From positions 1-37,659 of IMG/VR virus record IMGVR_UViG_3300026200_000139: a stretch of DNA of 37,659 nucleotides; one strand, given 5' to 3'. The DNA is from a virus. This document shows, piece after piece, positions 1 through 7,665 of the stretch. Numbering within the stretch: the stretch's first letter is position 1; each line of letters opens with the position of its first letter. The notes below the pieces were generated by a model that did no database searches, had not been told where the DNA came from, and worked only from the letters and a program-made list of their open reading frames with translations. A program made the translations under genes and the position numbers.

Positions 1-1
1 A

Positions 2-136
2 TCAAGTTGCAAAGCTCAAGGATTAAGAACTAGAAGTGGTGGGAAGAGTCATAAGGTAGGCAAACATAGGGTCACAGTTGGTGGCAAAAAAATTAAAGGA
101 AAAAAATATGGCGGACCGCTCCCTGACTGGAGTTGA
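2..136 (+). CDS. C-terminal end of an unknown basic protein (5' truncated)
   Basis: Frame 2 is open from the window edge to a TGA at 134-136, giving 44 residues. They are rich in Lys, Gly and His and end in YGGPLPDWS. The stop is two bases upstream of the ATG at 138, inside a TGATATG junction, which suggests translational coupling to the next gene. The neat junction is the main reason to treat this as the tail of a real gene. The protein family cannot be named from this fragment. Confidence 0.55.
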   Translation, partial: SSCKAQGLRTRSGGKSHKVGKHRVTVGGKKIKGKKYGGPLPDWS

Positions 137-137
137 T

Positions 138-692
138 ATGGATACACGTTACAAAGGTAAACTCCTTGTAGCAACACCTGTACTAAACAATAACGTTGTT
201 TTTCAACAAAGTGTTGTCTACATATATGATGAAAATCCCACAACAGGACAAGTATGTGGTGTTATTTTAAATAAGCCTAGTCAGTTTAAGATTAGTAGCT
301 TAGGTTCGTTAAAAGATATACCGTTCGACCCGACACTTGAAATGACTTTTGTACATAAAGGTGGGCCGGTTAGTGATACATCTATTGTTTTATTACATAC
401 TAATGAATGGGTAAGTGCTAATACATTAAATGCAAATAACAAATTAGCAATTACTAGCGACTTACTTATGATAGAGAAATTAGCATCAGGTAATGAGCCT
501 AAAGGCTGGAGAATGTTCGCAGGCATGAGTGTCTGGACTAAAGAACAACTAAATGTTGAAGTCAATGATCAAAATGCATGGCTGATATGCGATCCTACTG
601 ACACTAGTGTCTTTGATTTTAATGAGGGAGAACAGTGGCTGAAAGGCTTAGAGCTATGTTCACAACAAATGCTTTCTAACTACATCGACTAG
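138..692 (+). CDS. YqgE/AlgH family (DUF179/UPF0301) protein
   Basis: The 184-residue protein has the family layout. An N-terminal KGKLLVATP segment is followed by FQQSVVYIYDEN and GVILNKPS (the usual pattern is 'F.rSVvyi..h...GamGlvlNkP'). A central GGPV and a later MFAGMSVWTKEQL complete the family pattern. Start 138 was chosen because it gives the normal family N-terminus, has GGAG five bases upstream, and abuts the stop of the preceding gene; in-frame starts at 78 and 108 fall inside that gene. Family function is poorly defined; in pseudomonads AlgH affects gene regulation. A copy in a phage would be an auxiliary gene of unknown effect. The family call is firm. Confidence 0.85.
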   Translation: MDTRYKGKLLVATPVLNNNVVFQQSVVYIYDENPTTGQVCGVILNKPSQFKISSLGSLKDIPFDPTLEMTFVHKGGPVSDTSIVLLHTNEWVSANTLNANNKLAITSDLLMIEKLASGNEPKGWRMFAGMSVWTKEQLNVEVNDQNAWLICDPTDTSVFDFNEGEQWLKGLELCSQQMLSNYID

Positions 693-724
693 TCATCTAA
701 TTACATTCTAAACATAATTATATA

Positions 725-732
725 CTAAATAA
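725..732 (+). promoter_or_regulatory. T4-type late promoter box (CTAAATAA)
   Basis: A CTAAATAA box lies 26 bases before the ATG at 758. It matches the ATAAATA-like element found before many other genes in this window. T4-like late promoters consist of this -10 element alone. Assignment is by motif. Confidence 0.45.
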
Positions 733-758
733 TAATGCTATATTAGGAGGCATTATTA
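730..758 (+). promoter_or_regulatory. Hairpin holding the ribosome binding site in its loop
   Basis: AATAATGC at 731-738 pairs perfectly with GCATTATT at 750-757, extendable by T730-A758. The 11-base loop holds most of the Shine-Dalgarno sequence AGGAGG at 745-750. The ATG begins at 758, so the stem abuts the start codon. This could present or limit the ribosome site; the effect is not known. Confidence 0.5.
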
Positions 759-1339
759 TGTTTAAATCTATGTTAGATTATGATTACCGCAGAGCATTAG
801 CATTTGCGTTTTGTATGTTCATAGCGATAGGATGTACACAAACATTAGCCGAAGGACAAACAGTTGATCCAGGATTAGAAGCAGAGCGAAACAAAACTGT
901 TCCAGATACAGCACCAAAGGCTCCAACACCAGACGAGTTAGAGCCGTTAGTAAGTCAGATGGCAAAATGGCCAGCACTATATGATTGTGGTAAGACAGAT
1001 CAAGTATTGGCAATTGTAACAGGTAAGTATGGTGAGCAACCTATGATAGTTGGCATGGGGGTTATACAAATTCCAAATGGTCAAATATTAAAAGCGCCAG
1101 TACTAGTATACTTTAATAAAGAAACGACGACGTTTAGTTTAGTATCGCATTTCGAAAATGCATACAGTTGTATAATGACATCGGGAGACGGCTTACAACC
1201 AGCTAGAGGATCAGCTAAACCGACGCAGAAACAACAGAATAAACCATTTAAACCAGGAACTTACGAATTTTCAGATAAACTTGACCTTAAGATTAATTTA
1301 ATTCAGAATGCTAATCTAGATTTTTTAGTTTTACGGTAA
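758..1339 (+). CDS. Predicted lipoprotein or exported protein, unknown function
   Basis: The 193-residue protein starts with a charged stretch and a hydrophobic segment at residues 14-26 that ends in AIGC, which resembles a lipobox with Cys at about residue 26. A Pro/Glu-rich linker follows, then a globular region with two Cys (in LYDCGK and YSCIM) that could form a disulfide. The SD is AGGAGG inside an RBS hairpin. The TAA stop overlaps a strong terminator hairpin. I do not recognise the family beyond 'exported phage protein'. An envelope or cell-surface role is inferred only from the signal sequence. Confidence 0.7.
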   Translation: MFKSMLDYDYRRALAFAFCMFIAIGCTQTLAEGQTVDPGLEAERNKTVPDTAPKAPTPDELEPLVSQMAKWPALYDCGKTDQVLAIVTGKYGEQPMIVGMGVIQIPNGQILKAPVLVYFNKETTTFSLVSHFENAYSCIMTSGDGLQPARGSAKPTQKQQNKPFKPGTYEFSDKLDLKINLIQNANLDFLVLR

Positions 1340-1364
1340 CCTTCATTATGAAGGTTACTCTTTA
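1336..1364 (+). terminator. Rho-independent terminator-like hairpin
   Basis: GTAACCTTCA (1336-1345) and TGAAGGTTAC (1349-1358) form a perfect 10-bp stem with a 3-base loop, followed by TCTTT. The stem includes the stop codon of the preceding gene. The tail is short on T, so strength is uncertain. The AACCTTCA arm is repeated downstream in the tandem repeat and could pair alternatively. Confidence 0.6.
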
Positions 1365-1401
1365 ACCTTCACAATAAATACTCTTTAACCTTCACAATAA
1401 A
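1356..1401 (+). repeat. Perfect 23-bp tandem repeat, two copies
   Basis: The unit starting TACTCTTTAACCTTC runs 1356-1378 and is repeated exactly at 1379-1401. Each copy carries CAATAAA; in the first copy this continues into an AATAAATAC late-promoter box (1373-1381). The second copy runs into the SD AAAGGAG of the next gene. It is a recent-looking duplication of a promoter or leader segment. Confidence 0.85.
1374..1381 (+). promoter_or_regulatory. T4-type late promoter box (ATAAATAC)
   Basis: An exact ATAAATAC box created at the junction of the 23-bp tandem repeat, 29 bases before the ATG at 1410. Confidence 0.5.
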
Positions 1402-1409
1402 GGAGTAGT

Positions 1410-1673
1410 ATGTTTACCGAGTCTGAAGTTAGATCGCGATTAGCCTTTTATACAGGCAAATGCGTATATGAAAAGCAATGTGGCGCCGAACGTACATATA
1501 TGCTTAAAACCCACCCATTACAATCACATGATATTGATATAGAAACAAAAAACTATCATAAACCACAACCTGAACCTGAATCAGGTAGAATGGTACTATG
1601 GGATTTAGGTAAGAATAAATGGCGTGACTTAAGACCTGAGGGCTTCCGATCAATTCGAACTGAATTTTCTTAA
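1410..1673 (+). CDS. Small phage-family protein (DUF2693-like)
   Basis: This 87-residue protein has a middle segment with GAERTYMLKT and a C-terminal MVLWDLGKNKWRDLR. That resembles a small T4-like phage family pattern 'G.eRt m.cT ... vVWDlek..WRsfr'; I recall it as DUF2693, but the name needs a profile search. The SD AGGAG lies at 1401-1405. It sits between a duplicated promoter segment and talC and is probably co-transcribed with talC (gap 10 bases). Function is unknown. Confidence 0.6.
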   Translation: MFTESEVRSRLAFYTGKCVYEKQCGAERTYMLKTHPLQSHDIDIETKNYHKPQPEPESGRMVLWDLGKNKWRDLRPEGFRSIRTEFS

Positions 1674-1683
1674 GGAGTAATGA

Positions 1684-2340
1684 GTGAAATTTTTTATTGA
1701 TACAGCTAATATAGACAAAATTTTAGAACTAATTCCTACCGGTATGGTAGATGGAGTAACTACTAATCCTTCGCTTATATATAAGAATGGCGATGATATG
1801 GCTAAAACTATTAAGGGCATTTGTAATATACAGAATGGGCCTGTTAGTGCTGAAGTAACAGCAATAGATCATGCTCATATGGTTCAAGAAGGGCAATATC
1901 TAGCAAGTTTGGCAGACAATGTTGTTGTTAAAGTTCCATTAACAGTTGATGGCTTAATTGCTTGTAAGACGTTAAGACATTTAGGTATTGAAGTAAACGT
2001 TACATTATGTTTTAGTGTAGCCCAAGCCTTGTTAGCCGCAAAGGCTGGAGCAACTTATATCTCACCCTTTGTCGGACGCTTAGATGATATTGGGGAAGAT
2101 GGTATGAATCTTATTGCTGATATTGTTAAAATGTATTGTGTACAAGGATTTAAAACTGAAGTGTTAGTAGCAAGTGTTAGAAGTGTAAAACATGTCGAAC
2201 TAGCGGCTGTACTAGGTGCTCAAGTAGTAACTATACCGCCAGACGTTGTCTATAAGATGTATGAACACATATTAACTAAAAAAGGATTAGATAGCTTTAT
2301 GGCAGACTGGGCAAGTACAGGGCAAACTATTTTGAAGTAG
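1684..2340 (+). CDS. talC: Transaldolase (TalC/fructose-6-phosphate aldolase type)
   Basis: The 218-residue protein has the full length of the short TalC-type transaldolases. Motifs are FFIDTAN (residues 3-9), DGVTTNPSL, the Schiff-base Lys in VVVKVP, NVTLCFS, AGATYISPFVGRLDD and the late VLVASVRS. The enzyme moves a dihydroxyacetone unit in the non-oxidative pentose phosphate pathway. TalC is a common auxiliary gene of marine T4-like phages and fits a role in making ribose-5-phosphate and NADPH for nucleotides, alongside the Nrd genes here. The start is GTG with AAGGAG upstream. The last 14 bases overlap the convergent gene at 2327. Confidence 0.95.
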   Translation: MKFFIDTANIDKILELIPTGMVDGVTTNPSLIYKNGDDMAKTIKGICNIQNGPVSAEVTAIDHAHMVQEGQYLASLADNVVVKVPLTVDGLIACKTLRHLGIEVNVTLCFSVAQALLAAKAGATYISPFVGRLDDIGEDGMNLIADIVKMYCVQGFKTEVLVASVRSVKHVELAAVLGAQVVTIPPDVVYKMYEHILTKKGLDSFMADWASTGQTILK

Positions 2341-2830
2341 CCATACCAGCTAATGGATTTTCTAATGCTTTCTCAATCTTCTTATTAATATTTTCTTCTG
2401 TCTTCTCAAGTGATTCTTCTATCTCTGTTTGAACTGTTTTCATTTGAGCTTTAATATCTTTAACACTTGCATTGATATCAGCACGTAACTCTCTATCTAA
2501 TAACTTTGTTTCTTTGTTTGAATCTTCAGTTAGGTTTGTTACATAATCTAGATCCTCTTTAAGATCTATTTTAATATCACGTGTATAATCTCTAGCAGTT
2601 ATAACTGACTCTTGTATTTCTACTAGCTTTCCTTCAATTAATGCTATGCGTTTATCAAAGTCTGAAAGATCTGGAGCAACATATTTGTTAATCTTTGCTT
2701 CCATCATTTGATATCTATTAAAGAGTTCGAAGCCTCCCCATAGGCCACCCATAATAGTACCAATCAATGGTATAACTATTAAGAGCTTACTGCCCCCTAC
2801 TTTAATTCCTTTATACTCTATCTCTGCCAT
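2327..2830 (-). CDS. Membrane-anchored coiled-coil protein, unknown function
   Basis: The 167-residue protein has one hydrophobic segment at about residues 16-35 (LLIVIPLIGTIMGGLWGG). The rest is long and charged, with heptad-like spacing of Leu, Ile and Val typical of coiled coil. No catalytic motif is visible. The SD AAGGAGG is strong. It follows the 596-residue exported protein by 11 bases and is probably in the same operon. A spanin-like or envelope-associated role is possible but unsupported. Its end overlaps the end of talC on the other strand. Confidence 0.75.
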   Translation of the reverse strand: MAEIEYKGIKVGGSKLLIVIPLIGTIMGGLWGGFELFNRYQMMEAKINKYVAPDLSDFDKRIALIEGKLVEIQESVITARDYTRDIKIDLKEDLDYVTNLTEDSNKETKLLDRELRADINASVKDIKAQMKTVQTEIEESLEKTEENINKKIEKALENPLAGMATSK

Positions 2831-2841
2831 TTTGCCCTCCT

Positions 2842-4632
2842 TTATTTCTTATATTGTTCGTCTATCATTTCGTTCATTATTTTATCTGAAGCTAACTCAT
2901 ATAGTTGTGCCGCAGGATCTATTAACTGTGGCATGTCTTCATATACTTGTAAATCACTATACCAATTAGCTAAGTCTTCATTGTTTTTCTTTTGATATGC
3001 TTTAAATGATTCTGTATCTGTCAAACTAGCCATAAGTGCTATCTTAGTTGCTTCGTTAATAGCATTATAAGTATCAGCCATAGCCATTAAAATCTTTCTA
3101 GCTATCTTCTGTTTAGCCTTATCAACTTGTTCTTTTATCTTTTCTTCCTTTGTCATTTCTTTCTTAGCTACTTTAGTTTTAGACTTAGACTTTGACTTAG
3201 AGTCAGCAGTTTTAGTTTCGCTACTTGATGTTTCTTCTGTTGCTTCTGTTTCTGTTTCAGTTGTTGATGCTGTTTCAGTTGTTTCTGTTTCAGCTTCTGC
3301 TGTTTCAGTTGTTTCTGTTTCAGTAGTAGCTTCTGTTGTAGCTTCAGTTGTTTCAGTTGTTTCAGTTGTTGCTGATGCTGAACTTTCAGTAGTAGCTTCT
3401 GCAACTGCACTTTCAATTGCTCCGCCTACTGATGCTTCAACTTCTGCAACATTAACTACTTCAGTTGTTCCACCTGAGTCAGCACTAAAATCTAAACTTA
3501 TTGATGCAACTTCATCAATTGTAACTACACCTGTTTCTAAGTTTGTTGAAGCCATCTCAACGTTTGCCACGTTAGCTGTTTCATCAATCTCAACAGTAAA
3601 TTCTAAATTAACACCGCCGCCGCTGTCATCAGCTATTTCTACTTCAAACGACTCTTGAGTTGGTTGTGTAATAGTTGTAGTTGTATCTGTACCAGGTTGT
3701 ATAATTGGATTATAAATTAATTGTGTTTGGCTTTCTAATGTGTCTATAGCAGATTGTACAGAAGTTACAATAGTTTGATTAATTGTTTCTACTACTGATT
3801 CTAGTACATCATAAGTCATACTAAGGTTAAAGTTTTGTACATCTGTATCCCAGCCTGACCCATCATAATTAGAATCTATTCCAAGGAACGTTGCTATTAT
3901 CTGTGAGTTTGCACCATATGTATTAGTTCCAACATCTAAAGTTGTACTAAAAGTTTGATATGAACTAGTTAATGTCCAAGTATTACTTTCTTGTGTGTTA
4001 GCACCTGTGTCTGGATCATAAAGTTTTACTGTAATTGTAAATTGTGTATTACTTGGGCTAGAATCTTTAGCTTGTGCATCAGCTGTGGCACTAAAGCCAT
4101 AGTTTAGAGACTGTTGGTTAAAATAGTTGTCTGTATCAGTTGTATATGTGTGTTGCCCTTCTGTTTTAATATGAAGGTCGTCAAAAACGTGAGTATGTCG
4201 TCCACACCCTTGCCCATCTCTATAAAAACCATCTCCTGCGCCATAAGTACAAACTACTGTACTATCGCCGCCGGTTGCATTTAAATTAGAATTAACAATA
4301 ACATCGCCTGTAGATACATCCTCTTCTGTTACAGTAATAGTTGTTTGTGTTACTTGTTGCGTAGACGTTACGTTTTCTATAACTGTTTCTGTAAAATTTG
4401 TTGTTGTAGTAGTTTCTAAGTTATCGCCAACTTGTGAAGTAGAAGTTCCTGTAACTTCACTAGCAACAGATACAGAAGTCACAACGCCACCTTGCGGGCC
4501 TGTACCGCCAACTGTATATTGTTGATCGTATGCTAGACTATAAGAGGAAGAGCAACATAGCAAGACTACCAAGGCCAACGCCCCAAGTCTTCTTATTGTT
4601 GTTCCATTCTTTTTCAACGTTTTCAAGTTCAT
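2842..4632 (-). CDS. Large exported Thr/Glu-rich protein, unknown function
   Basis: The 596-residue protein begins with a basic region and a signal-like hydrophobic stretch (ALALVVLLCCSSS, about residues 18-30). Residues to about 400 look beta-rich and Thr/Asn/Asp-rich, with a GCGRHTHVFDDLH segment. A low-complexity Thr-Glu-Ala tract follows (about residues 410-470), then a Lys/Ser linker and an alpha-helical C-terminus. The DNA of the Thr-Glu tract holds imperfect repeats, including a 25-base unit at 3269 and 3299. Its first 95 bases overlap the 3' end of the upstream gene in another frame. The SD is AAGGAA. An extracellular or virion-surface role is likely but inferred. Confidence 0.75.
   Translation of the reverse strand: MNLKTLKKNGTTIRRLGALALVVLLCCSSSYSLAYDQQYTVGGTGPQGGVVTSVSVASEVTGTSTSQVGDNLETTTTTNFTETVIENVTSTQQVTQTTITVTEEDVSTGDVIVNSNLNATGGDSTVVCTYGAGDGFYRDGQGCGRHTHVFDDLHIKTEGQHTYTTDTDNYFNQQSLNYGFSATADAQAKDSSPSNTQFTITVKLYDPDTGANTQESNTWTLTSSYQTFSTTLDVGTNTYGANSQIIATFLGIDSNYDGSGWDTDVQNFNLSMTYDVLESVVETINQTIVTSVQSAIDTLESQTQLIYNPIIQPGTDTTTTITQPTQESFEVEIADDSGGGVNLEFTVEIDETANVANVEMASTNLETGVVTIDEVASISLDFSADSGGTTEVVNVAEVEASVGGAIESAVAEATTESSASATTETTETTEATTEATTETETTETAEAETETTETASTTETETEATEETSSSETKTADSKSKSKSKTKVAKKEMTKEEKIKEQVDKAKQKIARKILMAMADTYNAINEATKIALMASLTDTESFKAYQKKNNEDLANWYSDLQVYEDMPQLIDPAAQLYELASDKIMNEMIDEQYKK
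3269..3323. repeat. Direct repeat of 25 bp (period 30) in a Thr/Glu-coding tract
   Basis: GCTGTTTCAGTTGTTTCTGT plus TTCAG occurs at 3269-3293 and again exactly at 3299-3323, within a wider tract (3230-3400) built from TTTCAG/TTCTG hexamers. The repeat keeps the reading frame (30 bases = 10 codons), so slippage would change protein length without a frameshift. Confidence 0.8.
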
Positions 4633-5092
4633 GTTCCTTCAACCATTTCTCATAATCGGGACGCTTCTCTGGATTCTCTGCCCATGCCTTCGCCGCATCA
4701 ACTCCAATTTTGCCTTTATAAGGACAAGGAGTTCCTGCCATTTCCATAGCTTCAAATACTCTTGCATCTTGGCATAAAAGACTTACTGCCGCAACCTTCA
4801 TGCCCATACCATACAATGATCTAGATAACTTGAGTCTTTCACAGTTTAAATCTCTAATGGTTGTACCGCCAGCTATACCAAAAATTTGGGTTTGTATAGC
4901 GGCGCTTGTGCCTGTAGAACATACATCTTGATTGTTTATCATTACGTTTGGTGCACTAGCTGTAGGTGGTGTTCGATCTACAGTAGTCGTTCCAGTAACA
5001 GTAGATGTTACTGTATTATCGGCGTGTGCCGTTGCACTAATTAAAAAAATTGTTACCATGACAGTAACAATAAGTATTGAAAACTTCTTCAT
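4538..5092 (-). CDS. Exported phage protein with C-terminal membrane segment
   Basis: A clear signal peptide (MKKFSILIVTVMVTIFLISA, then TAHA) begins the 184-residue protein. The middle holds NNQDVCSTG, NCERLKLSR, ALLCQDARVFEAM-like and AGTPCPYKGKIG segments with four Cys. A charged helix and a terminal hydrophobic run (LGSLAMLLFLL) follow. The pattern resembles exported proteins I associate with marine T4-like phages; function is unknown. Start 5092 gives a standard signal peptide; an ATG at 5110 would add six residues. The 3' end overlaps the next gene by 95 bases, so this gene's membrane tail and that gene's signal peptide use the same DNA. Confidence 0.75.
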   Translation of the reverse strand: MKKFSILIVTVMVTIFLISATAHADNTVTSTVTGTTTVDRTPPTASAPNVMINNQDVCSTGTSAAIQTQIFGIAGGTTIRDLNCERLKLSRSLYGMGMKVAAVSLLCQDARVFEAMEMAGTPCPYKGKIGVDAAKAWAENPEKRPDYEKWLKEHELENVEKEWNNNKKTWGVGLGSLAMLLFLL

Positions 5093-5160
5093 GCCCTCTT
5101 GCTCCTGCATTTCTCAACCTGGTAGAGTTGTGCCCGATTAAACTTATTATATTGTATATA

Positions 5161-5170
5161 CTTATTTATC
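5161..5170 (-). promoter_or_regulatory. T4-type late promoter box (GATAAATAAG), minus strand
   Basis: GATAAATAAG read on the minus strand, about 70 bases before the start at 5092. It probably drives the 5092 to 2327 operon. Confidence 0.5.
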
Positions 5171-5219
5171 AGACACTACGAGATATACACCTTACAGAAT
5201 AAACTGCTACTATAACTAC

Positions 5220-5708
5220 TTACTTTAATGGGCAATTTGAACACGTATGTTGGTCTAGAATTCTAAACATACTATGTTCGTGGGTGACAAAATAGTCAGT
5301 GTGAGGTCCAGGTTCGATTTTGCATGTTGTAAACATTAAGTGTCTAGATTCTTCATCTCTGTGTGTTCCACATGCTGGTGCTTGATTCTCAGCCACTATA
5401 GGGTGAGCAAAAACTACATCAGGAAATCCATCATTATTAACATCATAATATATTGTAATACTTCTAGGAACTTCATTTACTTTCCAATCGTGAACAAACT
5501 CCAATGATGGCTCTTTAATAAAGGGATTCTCACCAAACCATTCACCCCAGAATTGATTAGTCGTTCCTTTTTTAGGAACTTCCATTAGTTCATGTTCGGC
5601 CATGCCTTCATGAATGCCTTCATGAGCTGTAGCTTTCGTTACTAGCGACATTAAAAAGATTGAAAATAATATAAGAAGTCCAGCCATTACATGACGTTTA
5701 ATTGTCAT
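5220..5708 (-). CDS. Exported protein with EF-hand-like calcium loop
   Basis: The 162-residue protein has a signal peptide (about residues 1-28, ending KATAHEG). The sequence DVNNDGFPDVV fits the D-x-N-x-D-G-x-x-D calcium-binding loop seen in exported dockerin/VCBS-type repeats. Its C-terminal half is His/Cys-rich (CGTHRDEESRH, HEHSMF, HTCSNCPLK), which could bind a metal. The SD AGGAG is good. Periplasmic or extracellular location is inferred from the signal. The family is unknown. Confidence 0.7.
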   Translation of the reverse strand: MTIKRHVMAGLLILFSIFLMSLVTKATAHEGIHEGMAEHELMEVPKKGTTNQFWGEWFGENPFIKEPSLEFVHDWKVNEVPRSITIYYDVNNDGFPDVVFAHPIVAENQAPACGTHRDEESRHLMFTTCKIEPGPHTDYFVTHEHSMFRILDQHTCSNCPLK

Positions 5709-5782
5709 TGTAAACTCCTGTGGAAATACCGCTAAATTTTTTAGATTTTGAATTAAGCTACACCAATGTAGCTGTTCGTGAT

Positions 5783-5833
5783 TAAGGCGATAATACTATC
5801 CACAATATATAGTATAGTGTATTTATCGCCTTA
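5783..5833. repeat. 11-bp perfect inverted repeat around a minus-strand late promoter
   Basis: TAAGGCGATAA (5783-5793) and TTATCGCCTTA (5823-5833) are perfect inverted copies. An inner pair TACTAT/ATAGTA lies between them. The right arm contains the CGATAAATAC box. It could be a bidirectional terminator for the gene ending at 5849, an operator, or both. A second hairpin, AGCTACA/TGTAGCT with a CCAA loop, lies at 5756-5773. Confidence 0.65.
5819..5828 (-). promoter_or_regulatory. T4-type late promoter box (CGATAAATAC), minus strand
   Basis: CGATAAATAC on the minus strand, about 110 bases before the start at 5708, embedded in the 11-bp inverted repeat. Confidence 0.5.
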
Positions 5834-5848
5834 GTAATTAAGATGTGA

Positions 5849-6271
5849 TTACTTTAACCAAGCAATCTTTTCGCCTGCGTCTTTTCTTCTACTATGTTCT
5901 TCTATGGAACCTGGATATCTCCAACCCCATATAGCACAACATAACATTGCACCACCTGTCCACATAATTGCTTTTATGTTTCCTGTCGTAAACCACATTA
6001 AACATAAACTTGATGCCATTGTTACCAACATCAAATACTTTGCTTTTGTAGGGAATACTCTTTTAGAAGCCCAGTTAGTTAAAAAGGGTCCAAATAGTTT
6101 GTGGTTCATAATCCAGTTATGCATACGATCCGAACTTCGTGCAAAACAGAAAGCCGCACCTACTGCCGGTGTCGACCAAGGTAACCCTGGTAGATATACA
6201 CCGATAATTGCAATTACTAATAGGACACAACCTAAACTAAACCACAATGCCTTTTTTATATTAATCTTCAT
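5849..6271 (-). CDS. DUF454 (YbaN-like) membrane protein
   Basis: The 140-residue protein shows the DUF454 pattern: an N-terminal membrane segment, then GVYLPGLPWSTP, FCFARSSDRMHNW, and NHKLFGPFLTNW. Two further hydrophobic segments follow at about residues 80-115. Family members are small inner-membrane proteins of unknown function. It starts 10 bases after HemA with a strong SD AAGGAG, so the two are likely made together. The pairing with a heme-synthesis enzyme is suggestive but not evidence of a shared function. Length is normal for the family. Confidence 0.85.
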   Translation of the reverse strand: MKINIKKALWFSLGCVLLVIAIIGVYLPGLPWSTPAVGAAFCFARSSDRMHNWIMNHKLFGPFLTNWASKRVFPTKAKYLMLVTMASSLCLMWFTTGNIKAIMWTGGAMLCCAIWGWRYPGSIEEHSRRKDAGEKIAWLK

Positions 6272-6281
6272 ACAACTCCTT

Positions 6282-7487
6282 TTAGAGAAAAGCCTTTCTA
6301 TGTGACTTTGTCTCTACTTTAACTAAAGCATCTACTAAATTGTCCATCATAGCATCTGTATGATGCGGAGTTGGAGCAAACCGTAAACGTTCAGTACCTA
6401 CCTCTACTGTAGGATAGTTAATAGCCTGACAATAAATTCCAAAATCATTGATTAAGGCATCGCTCATTGCTTTACAGCGTTTTGCGTCTCCTACGAAGAC
6501 CGGTACTATATGTGTTTCATTTTCAAAAATTTGTAAACCATTCGCTCTTAATAGGTCCTTTAAATGACTAGCACGTTCCTGATGTTGTACTCGTAGTTGA
6601 TTGTTGTCCTGCAAATATTTTACACTTGCTAAAGCACCAGCACAAGTGACTGGTGATAAAGAAGTAGTAAAAATAAAACCTGAGGCGACCGAACGGATAG
6701 CGTCTAAGACAACTGCCTTCCCTGCTATATATCCACCCTGTACACCAAAGGCTTTACCTAACGTACCATTTAATATATCAACTCTGTCCTGTGATCCTTG
6801 CTTTGCTGACCAACCAGCACCTGTTTCACCATACAGGCCAACGGCGTGGACTTCATCAAGATATGTAACGGCATTATATTTTTCAGCTAAGTTGAGAATG
6901 TCATCTAATTTACTGACATATCCATCCATGCTATACACAGACTCAAAAACAACACAAGGTGTTCCTTTGACGTCTTTCAGTATACTTTCTAACTGCTCTA
7001 GATCATTGTGCTTAAAAATATGTTTCTTAGCACCACTGTTTCTGATTCCTTCAATTAATGAAGCGTGATTTTTACTATCACTTACAAATTCAATGTCGGG
7101 AATGATTCGTTTAAGAGCAATCAATGTCCATTCGTTGGCAACATAAGCTGAAGTATAAAGCAGAGCTGACTCTTTGCTATGCAGAGAAGCTAACTCATGC
7201 TCTAATGCAACATGATAATGAGATGTTCCAGCAATATTTCGTGTGCCACCTGCACCCGCACCTGTCTGGTTAAGGGCAGTTTTCATGGCATCTAAAACAA
7301 CTGGATGTTGTCCCATACCTAGGTAATCATTTGAACACCAATTTACAATATCCTTAATATTATATTTGCCATACCATATGGCGTTAGGATATTGTCCTCT
7401 GGTACGGAGAATATCGTTAAAGACACGGTAATTGCCGTTATCTTTAAGTTCTTGGATCTTCTCCTGAAATGGTGTTAGGTCTATCAT
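6282..7487 (-). CDS. hemA: 5-aminolevulinate synthase (ALAS)
   Basis: The 401-residue protein is full length for ALAS, which condenses glycine and succinyl-CoA to 5-aminolevulinate, the first step of heme synthesis in Alphaproteobacteria. Seen motifs are [36 protein letters not shown] with Asp211 and His214, the PLP-binding Lys245 in GTLGKAFG, and [20 protein letters not shown] near the C-terminus. These separate ALAS from other alpha-oxoamine synthases. The start codon is only a few bases from an ATAAATA late-promoter box and has no SD. It overlaps the upstream gene by 44 bases. A phage copy with HemF elsewhere in the window implies an effect on host heme supply. Confidence 0.95.
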   Translation of the reverse strand: MIDLTPFQEKIQELKDNGNYRVFNDILRTRGQYPNAIWYGKYNIKDIVNWCSNDYLGMGQHPVVLDAMKTALNQTGAGAGGTRNIAGTSHYHVALEHELASLHSKESALLYTSAYVANEWTLIALKRIIPDIEFVSDSKNHASLIEGIRNSGAKKHIFKHNDLEQLESILKDVKGTPCVVFESVYSMDGYVSKLDDILNLAEKYNAVTYLDEVHAVGLYGETGAGWSAKQGSQDRVDILNGTLGKAFGVQGGYIAGKAVVLDAIRSVASGFIFTTSLSPVTCAGALASVKYLQDNNQLRVQHQERASHLKDLLRANGLQIFENETHIVPVFVGDAKRCKAMSDALINDFGIYCQAINYPTVEVGTERLRFAPTPHHTDAMMDNLVDALVKVETKSHRKAFL

Positions 7488-7665
7488 TAGTTTGTTTATT
7501 TATATGGGGTTTTTTAGGTGGTCCTATATAATGAACGTACGGAGCACCAAAAGAGCATCCCATAGGTGGCCAACTAACAATGTAACCGGCTTCACGCATT
7601 TCTCTATCACTTTGCGCCATCCAATCACCAAATTTACTAAACCAATTTAAAATTTTTCTAAACAT
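7444..7665 (-). CDS. Small hypothetical protein
   Basis: The 73-residue ORF has an amphipathic basic N-terminus ([16 protein letters not shown]), a Gly/Pro-rich centre ([21 protein letters not shown]) and a polar tail. Its 3' end overlaps the start of hemA by 44 bases. No SD is visible; a TATAAT-like box lies 4 bases upstream of the ATG. No family is recognised. The ordered composition and its position in the operon favour a real gene. Confidence 0.6.
   Translation of the reverse strand: MFRKILNWFSKFGDWMAQSDREMREAGYIVSWPPMGCSFGAPYVHYIGPPKKPHINKQTNDRPNTISGEDPRT
7494..7505 (-). promoter_or_regulatory. Late promoter box (ATATAAATAAAC) abutting the hemA start, minus strand
   Basis: On the minus strand ATAAATA ends about nine bases before the hemA ATG at 7487. 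If used as a T4-type late -10 box, the transcript would begin at or very near the start codon. No SD is present. It lies inside the preceding gene. Confidence 0.4.

Noticed and set aside
78-137. Longer N-termini for the YqgE gene (starts at 78 or 108)
   Set aside because: They lie in the coding end of the upstream gene and give an extension unlike the family.
3168-3416. Minus-strand ORF with Lys/Gln/Leu repeats
   Set aside because: It is another frame of the Thr/Glu repeat tract of the larger exported protein and has no SD.
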